From Eonycteris spelaea (taxonomy: Eukaryota > Chordata > Mammalia > Chiroptera > Pteropodidae): DNA of 64,000 bases. Of the stretch, positions 57,813 through 64,000 are shown piece after piece (within the stretch, counting starts at the first letter, position 1; each line of letters begins with the position of its first letter). Location of the stretch: positions 12,997,501-13,061,500 of the forward strand of contig PUFA01000003.1 of assembly GCA_003508835.1 (NCBI GenBank), in the 5' to 3' direction. A program made the position numbers and the translations under genes. Below the pieces are notes generated by a model. It ran no database searches. It was not told the origin of the DNA and saw only the letters and a program-made list of their open reading frames with translations.

Positions 57813-57953
57813 TTGCTCCTCAAACTTTAATGTGCATCAAATTAGAATTTTTAATATAGTAGGCTTAGGGTGAGGCTCAAGAATTTGTATTTCTAACTTG
57901 TTTATACATAATTCTGATGCTGCTACTTGGGGACTACATTTTAGGTACTACAG
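57813..57953 (+). mobile_element. MER5-type MITE, copy 3
   Basis: 'cctcaaactttaatgtgcat' + 'caaattagaatt', 'tgaggctcaagaatttgtat', 'ttctaacttgtttatacat', 'tctgatgctgctacttgggg' are a clear MER5A copy with an internal deletion of the ctgggccccaccc part. Confidence 0.85.
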
Positions 57954-58119
57954 GGTTAAAATATTGCAGCCAGTGCAAGCTGAGACTAACAAGACAAAAT
58001 ATTTACATAGTTTTAAATATGTTATGTATTACTCTTCTTAATATAAGAATTACTCTATTTTTAAAGATAGTTTTTGAAAACCCTTTAGTTTCAAACTCCA
58101 GGTAATACTCCAAAATCCT
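57954..58119. other. Unique spacer
   Basis: No feature recognised. Confidence 0.35.
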
Positions 58120-58230
58120 TGTTCAGCCTCTAGAATAAAAGCAATGTGCACGCAGAGTTCATCTGTCTTGTTCATTACCGAGTTTAGCACAGTTTAACTC
58201 TCAATGAACATTTATGGAATGAAAGAGACA
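58120..58230 (+). mobile_element. L2 3' terminus
   Basis: 'ctctagaataaaagcaatgt', 'tcatctgtcttgttcattac', 'gtttagcacagtttaactct', 'caatgaacatttatggaatg' match the L2 end (ctagaatgtaagctcc ... gtctgtcttgttcacc ... ctagaacagtgcctgg). Confidence 0.8.
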
Positions 58231-59749
58231 ATGAAAGGATGTTTTGGTGAGCTCATCAGTAAATTCAGTCTAGAAAAAGAATGGACTTACTCTTTTCAGT
58301 AGTTATTTTACTTAATTGACACACTATTTGAAAGAATACAGACTAGTTTTATTTCGGTTAAAAGCTTGAATCTGTCCAGTTTGGCAACTGGCAACAAGCA
58401 GATATTTATTGACTAGATTTTTTGATTTTGAACCAGTAACCATAAAGCTGAACAGACATCAGTTAATAAAGCCACTGCAGCTATTTTCTGTTGATATGGT
58501 CCTAATATCTACAAATCTTTAATCCCTTCAGCCATATAATTATGAATCTGCCATCAGCAACTAACACAGAACTGATACAGGAGAAATAATTTCCTTCCTT
58601 ATTTTTTTGTACACATGTTCTGATAATATAAAAATGAAAATGGAAATATGGAAGACTATGATACTTTAATTGGGTGTAATATCTACAATTTGTATTTTTT
58701 ACACAATTTTTAAGACTATGAATATGATATACCTATACAGTAGCAGAGAATGAGATGTAATAATTATTTTGGGAAGGCTGTTTGCTGAAGCATAGTTTCC
58801 TTCTTTCCCTCCTGTAGCAGGAGAAAAGGAAGAAAAGAATTCAAGAAATTAAAGATTAAGGAAAAAGGAAGGAAGCTACTCTGTGGAAAGATGACATGAG
58901 CACAATGTCAAAAACACTCCTCTTGCTACAGGATCTCCTATCCTATATTACTTTTAGAGGGATTTGGATGAAAGCTTCATTAACTATTTTATAGAGTCAA
59001 GACTAGGGAGTTCATTGTTTAATATGGCATTTCCAACGTGTATAAAAACAGAGTACATTTAGCATATTTTACCAAGATCTCAAAAGATGTTAGATTCTGT
59101 CAAATTTAGCATATTTCATCATGATCTCCAAAAATCTTTAGACTTATCAATTTAGTGAGAGATGTGTGATCTGGACCACATGCTCAAGTCATAGTTGGCT
59201 ACCAAAAAAAAAAAAATCAACAAGAAGCAGTATTGCTAAATGTTGCTGAATAGCTTCCTCACTCATCAGGATGACTCAAAAGAAACATATTACTCTTTTG
59301 GAATTTGGAGACAACTCCAAAAAGAAGATAGAAAAGTGTGTTTAGGATAAAGAGAAAAAAATCAGAATTCACTCATTTAGAAAAAAATACCTAAAGATGA
59401 GAAAAATAGTGTAATAGAATCACCTCACACAGCCTAAATACATAATCAGTTATTTTGATGACATAATAATAAATTTTAACATATATATAATACATTAATT
59501 GATATATAGTAAATGAATATCAGATATAAGATGGCATTTAATACAGGGCAAAGAGACATATGTTTAGAAATTTAAAAAGAAAATAAATGAAAAGAAGATA
59601 AAAGCAAGTTTTAATTGATGACAAATTGGGATAGACTTGACTTTGTGTAGAAAATTAGGCACTGACTTTTAGTTGTGCAACAGTGTAAAGAGCTAGAAAT
59701 GATGAGAAAATCAGCAGTTTTCAACACTCTTGGTGTAGTACTTTTAGTT
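58231..59749. other. Unique sequence with a 47-bp imperfect tandem duplication
   Basis: The duplication is at 59057-59150 (two units, about 70% alike). Otherwise AT-rich spacer. Confidence 0.45.
59057..59150. repeat. Two-unit 47-bp imperfect tandem repeat
   Basis: Both units begin 'atttagcatattt' and end 'tcaa'; the middle carries 'gatctc'. A third start 'tttag' follows at once. Confidence 0.75.
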
Positions 59750-59970
59750 TTCATGACATTAGAAATGTCTGTAATACCAAAAACTTGAAAACATCCACTG
59801 AGGAAGAATTTATAATTTGTATATTTTGGTGAATGAATGAAAAAGTGCTATCTGCATAGATATAGATTTACTTTGAAAATTTTAATGTTGGATGAAAAAA
59901 AGAAAGTTGCAGAATAGTAAGAACAGAATAGGCATATTTATGTAAGTTTAAAGCAAAAACAAAAAATACA
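59750..59970 (+). mobile_element. L1 3' end fragment
   Basis: 'taataccaaaaacttgaaaa' + 'catccactgaggaaga', 'tatattttggtgaatgaatg', 'aatgttggatgaaaaaaaga' + 'aagttgcagaatag', 'catatttatgtaagttta' match the end of an L1ME-type ORF2/3' UTR (agcaaaaaactggaaacaacc ... tgttgagtgaaaaaagcaagttgcag). Confidence 0.7.
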
Positions 59971-62039
59971 CAGCTTGAATATCTTAGGATGGTAGGCCCC
60001 TCCAGGCAAGACTGGAGCATATGTTGACAAAGGAGTGGAAAGGTGATTTAAGCAAAAATTGACAGAAAGTACATGTGATTTAAATATGCAAATTGTTTTT
60101 TTCCTTAATAACTTCTGGAAGCCCATTAGATCATTTTATTTTTAAAATATTAAAATGTTTAAAAGTTGAAGGAACAAAGAAAGTGATGCCATATAGTTTC
60201 TGTCTCAGAGTGGAGAAGAAAATTGTACTAATTTCATCTTTCACTTGGGAATGTATTTGTTGACCTCTTTGAATAGAGTATTAGGTTGGATGGACTTATG
60301 GTTAAACTGATACCTTTTTTTTTTTATCTTTAAAGAGTTTGCTTTGAAATTGATGAAGGAGGCTGAAATCTACGTAAAGTTTCCTGTTTCTCATGGCATT
60401 TTAAAAATTGTTCCAGTCTCCATTAGCCATGCTCTCTTTGCTATAATTTTAATATCGTTGCAAAAAGAAATTCAACTCAAGGAAAATCAAAGTATATTCA
60501 TTTTCACTTAATAGTTAAACACTGAAAAATATTTCTATGTATTCTGATAATTACAAGCTTCTTCATTAGAGCTAACCACTAATGCTTTGTTACAGAACTT
60601 CAGCTTTCCAAAGATACCATAGCAGGGTAACCAATTAAAAGAGACCATTAAGGAAATATATTGCAATTAAGTTTACATTCAGCAGATAGAACTTGGTAGA
60701 TAAGAGGAATCTTTCAAATGTGGGCTATTTATTTATTTTTACATTTTATCATGTTGATTATCACAGCATGAGGCATTGTTTTAGATTAAAAACATTGTGA
60801 AACGTTAAATTTAAAGATGAAAAAGCCAATATGCACAATTAAACAATTATCACTTTCAACCTAGACTCACAAATGAAAATAAATAGGTAAGACAAGAGCA
60901 CATAAACACTTGGGGGGTCTCAGTTATACTCACTGCCTCTGTGGCAGCTCCATTAACTTGAAACCTTGGGTTGTTATTAAGAAATTACAGTCTTGCCTCA
61001 GGAAGGGAGTAGAGTTATGCTTGTTCATAAGCCTGAGATATATCTTCCTCATCATGAGTAGATATATGTTTTCACATGTGGCATTTAACAAATGAACAAG
61101 CTACCTCCTTTTTCTCAAAATGAGTTTTCAAATTCTATTAAAGTAGTAAGTTTGCAACTGGAGGCAAAGCCCAAACTTCAAACACACAGCAATGACAGAG
61201 AAAATATAAAAACATAAACAACAGCAGTGGATACAACAAAAGCACTTTAGGCAGACTCCAAAAGCAGATTATATACTTTTGTTGACCACGCATGGAACAG
61301 ATGCTGGGAACAGTGAGCACAGCTACGGTGTCAGCCCTGCTGGTCTCCAAGACCATGAACAGATAATGGCAGTAGTACTCAGTAATGGATTATCTGCTTG
61401 AAGCCATCCAACAACAAAGGTCAGAATAGTGTACCCTGAAATTGGCTTGAAAAAGCAGAAAGTTAAGAATGTAGGGAAGCATGAGGACAAGGTTAAAGCT
61501 ATGTGCTCAGAAAATGCAACAAACTACAGCTGGCTGGGTGACAGGAAGAGCAAACTCCTCAATAGCTTAGCAGAAGAAAGATCTGAACTACTACTCTGAG
61601 GACTGACGTCCACTGAGGAGGAGGGCAAAGCCAAAATCATGGGACAAAGGCAGGTAATAAAAGGGAAGATGAAGTAGTGAGAAAAATAGAGAGAAACAAT
61701 ATATGCACACACATAAAACTTCCCGCTCAAAATTAGCATTTCCTCCAAAATTGCAAAAAGCAAATGAAATTCAAAATTATATAGATATAATACAAATTCC
61801 TAGAAAAAATTATTCCAGATAATGTTAATTTTGTGTAAAAGTCTTAGAGTAGTTTAAACATACTAAATTACAATATAATAAAATGTAAACTTCTCTGCGA
61901 AGAAAAAGGCATAAGAAAGTTAAAAGGCAACATGATAGGGAACTAGTTATAATGTGTTTAAGTGACAAGTGATTATTCTCTGTACATATTGAAAATTTAG
62001 CAAATTAGTAAGGTAAAAAACAAATCAAAAGTTATGAGC
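59971..62039. other. Unique non-coding sequence
   Basis: About 2 kb. 61260-61700 is GC-richer with no recognised identity (72- and 79-codon minus-strand frames there have no known domain). The rest is spacer. Confidence 0.4.
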
Positions 62040-62160
62040 ATAATACATAAAAGAAAATAATATTCATTAAATGTATGAAAAGATATTCAACTTAAATATT
62101 ATCATGAAAATGAAAAAATGTTTTACCCATATTTGGCAAAATTTAAAATGTCAGCCAAAA
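62040..62160 (+). mobile_element. L1 ORF2 fragment, upstream half of an interrupted copy
   Basis: 'taaatgtatgaaaagatatt' + 'caacttaaat', then 'cccatatttggcaaaattta' match L1 (agcatatgaaaagatgttcaacctcatt ... attggcaaaaatt). It stops near 62160 and the same element seems to resume at 62925. Confidence 0.55.
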
Positions 62161-62721
62161 CTATGTGTTGAACATAATGTCCCCTTTATTAGCCTGATAT
62201 AAAACTCATAGGTAATATTATCTATCTATACATATATTTCAAAAACTCAATAATATAATGTCATACTATTATAATATATCATGATTAAAATATAAAAGCA
62301 GGAATGAAAGAAAGTAATTTATAACATGATTATATAGTTTAACACATAAATGCTTGGGCATATATGACAGCATAATGTCAGGCATTTGCATCTATATAAC
62401 CATGAAAGGCACAATGATGAGAAGCGACAAATCCTGGCATTTTTAGTAAAAAATTTAATGATCATGGGTATTGTCAATAGTAATGTGTGTGTGTTTTTTT
62501 AATGGCCAATTTTTGTACATATCTGTATCTCCCCACAACCCCTCCCTTTGAAAAAATATGTATCTTTCTACAATTTACAGTGGCCTGAGTCATTGAAAAT
62601 CCACCTTAGGTTAAAACTAAGCAAAATTTCTTAGGATTTATATGGAAACTAACATGTTATAGCTTTGATAATTGCACACAAGTTTGCGTTTGGTTTTGTT
62701 TATCTTCATGTATGTCCAGTT
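62161..62721. other. Unidentified insertion between L1 halves
   Basis: No family recognised. AT-rich, with a short GT repeat and T run at 62485-62500. Confidence 0.35.
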
Positions 62722-62910
62722 ACCTTTTCAAAATTTCTTTGAGGAACAGAATACTTCTTTTCATGGGGGACTGTCACATGCATTGTTACTCATCTCACAA
62801 ATCTGACCCCCATCCAGTTAATGCCATTAGTACTTTCCAATCATTATTACAACCCACAAATTTCCAGTGCCTCTCAGAATGTGGGACACCTACTGTGAGA
62901 AGCGCTGATT
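62722..62910 (-). mobile_element. MER20 MITE (hAT-Charlie), antisense
   Basis: 'catgggggactgtcacatgc' + 'attgt', 'catccagttaatgccattag', 'attacaacccacaaatttcc' + 'agtgcc', 'gtgagaagcgctga' are collinear with antisense MER20 (gtgggggctgtcctgtgcattgtagg ... agatgccagtagcac ... gttgtgacaaccaaaaatgtctcc ... gttgagaaccactg). Its insertion helps explain the split L1. Confidence 0.75.
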
Positions 62911-62924
62911 ACAGTAAGGGGGAC

Positions 62925-63560
62925 TTTTTCAGTGCATTGATTGTGATATAAATTGGTGCAATTTACAGCAGTTTATTAATTTATAATAAATTTAAAGGTG
63001 TCATTCTCTAAGACCAAGCAATTTCACTCACAAGCATATGCTTCAGACAAACCCTAGCTCATGACTTCAGGAAGATGTATGTGAATGATTATAGCAGCAC
63101 AGAGAAAAATTGAAACCACCTAAATGTCTAAACAGGAGAAGGGATAAATAAATTATGACATATCCTTACAATAGAATACTCCATAGATATACATATAAAT
63201 GCTAGAGCTACATCAATAAATTGATAAATTTTAGAAACAGAATATTAAAAAAGGTTGTAGAGATGCTATACAGTATGATGCCAATTACATACATTTTAAA
63301 AATATGAAACAATACTTCACATTGTTTAATATATGTACATATGTCATAAACAAACAATAATTCACATCAGTATTGAGACAGGTTCTTTCTCCAGAAAGAG
63401 GCGGGCGGAGAAGAGGTGGGAGGACAAATCTAGCGTGTTAGTTTCCTAAGAAAAAGGTTTAAAGTAGATAGTGAAAATGTTTATGTTGTTTGCTTGGTAT
63501 CTATGAAAGCATTTCTTACATTGTTCTCTATAATTATGTACAGTTATTTTTTTTTAACTA
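62925..63560 (+). mobile_element. L1 3' end of ORF2 and 3' UTR
   Basis: 'gtgatataaattggtgcaat', 'caagcaatttcactcacaag' (cagcaattccactcc), 'gattatagcagcacagagaa', 'taaatgtctaaacaggagaa' + 'gggataaataaatta', 'cagtatgatgccaattacat', and 'ttgttctctataattatgta' give the full order of an L1M 3' end. Inactive. Confidence 0.85.
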
Positions 63561-64000
63561 CATTGTTTTAGCTGATTAGAGCCAGTATCTCTTTAAAGCC
63601 ATGGCATTTTTCTTGGAAACAAAAGAGAAAAAGTTCTTTTTTTCCTCTATAAGTTTTCTATTCTGTATTCGAAATATTCCCTTACAAATGAATTTTCCCA
63701 CAGGTCTTTTTTGATAGCCTTACTTCTTTTCTGTATCATATCAAATCCACACTATTTGACTGGATAAAACAATGTATCATTTATCTTTTTTTTTCTTAGC
63801 TTCTAGCATGATGTCTACTTTGCGTATCACGTAGGAAAAATAAATAGCTGGAAAGCGCAGGTAGATTTTGTATGGAAACAAACACATGAAATGTGTGTTA
63901 CAGATAAAATGACTTTGCCCTGTGACAGGGACTGACTTTCTTTTAGAGAGTGTCCTGGAAAAAAAAAAAAAAAACTAGTTTTTTTTGTGTTTCCTATAAT
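63561..64000. other. Unique sequence ending in a poly(A) run
   Basis: No gene. The A run is at 63959-63974, followed by 'ctagtttttttt'. The window ends here. Confidence 0.4.

Noticed and set aside
1..64000. A previously undescribed multi-gene system
   Set aside because: There are no supported protein genes, no gene cluster and no organised array. The unexplained signals are regulatory-type or repeat-type and are listed above.

Overview
This window looks like non-coding nuclear DNA from a placental mammal. It is AT-rich throughout, CpG-poor, and full of decayed eutherian repeats: L1, L2, MIR, the DNA transposons MER2, MER5, MER20 and a MER3-like element, and old LTRs. It also has many CA, GA and CT microsatellites. 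No open reading frame is longer than about 165 codons. The longest ones are translations of microsatellites or decayed repeats. I could not support any intact protein-coding gene. The stretch is most likely a gene desert or part of a very long intron.

Host: L2, MIR, MER2, MER5 and MER20 place it in Eutheria. I found no Alu, B1/B2, carnivore tRNA-Lys, ruminant, pig or horse SINE. One L1 3' end (about 33.7-33.9 kb) reads like laurasiatherian L1s. There is also one 5S rRNA-derived retrocopy with an A-rich tail. Together these fit a SINE-poor laurasiatherian such as a fruit bat, but that is only a suggestion.

Layout. 0-7 kb: an L1 fragment, L2 and MIR around a repeat-free block (3.4-4.3 kb). 7-10.4 kb: one long minus-strand L1 with another ancient L1-type element nested in it. 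11.3-11.8 kb: an LTR-like element. 13.7 kb: a GA-rich microsatellite. 14-21 kb: mostly unique. 21-27.6 kb: MIRs, MER2, a hAT-like element and two L2 copies. 31.5-36.2 kb: LTRs, L1 and a hAT element. 38.2 kb: the 5S copy. 39-45.6 kb: the richest unique DNA, with two candidate conserved non-coding blocks, a candidate spliced exon and a candidate retrocopy, broken by a 235 bp CT-rich tract. 46-52.7 kb: simple repeats, a MIR and two LTR-like elements. 53-54.5 kb: a second large minus-strand L1. 57.5-58 kb: three MER5 copies in alternating orientation. 59.7-63.6 kb: plus-strand L1 3' ends, one interrupted by MER20.

Nothing here forms an operon, a defence system or any multi-gene unit. The best leads are the repeat-free blocks that may be enhancers, the candidate exon at 41.12-41.31 kb with a G-rich tract just upstream, and the 5S-derived element. 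Repeat family names come from remembered consensus sequences and edges are approximate.
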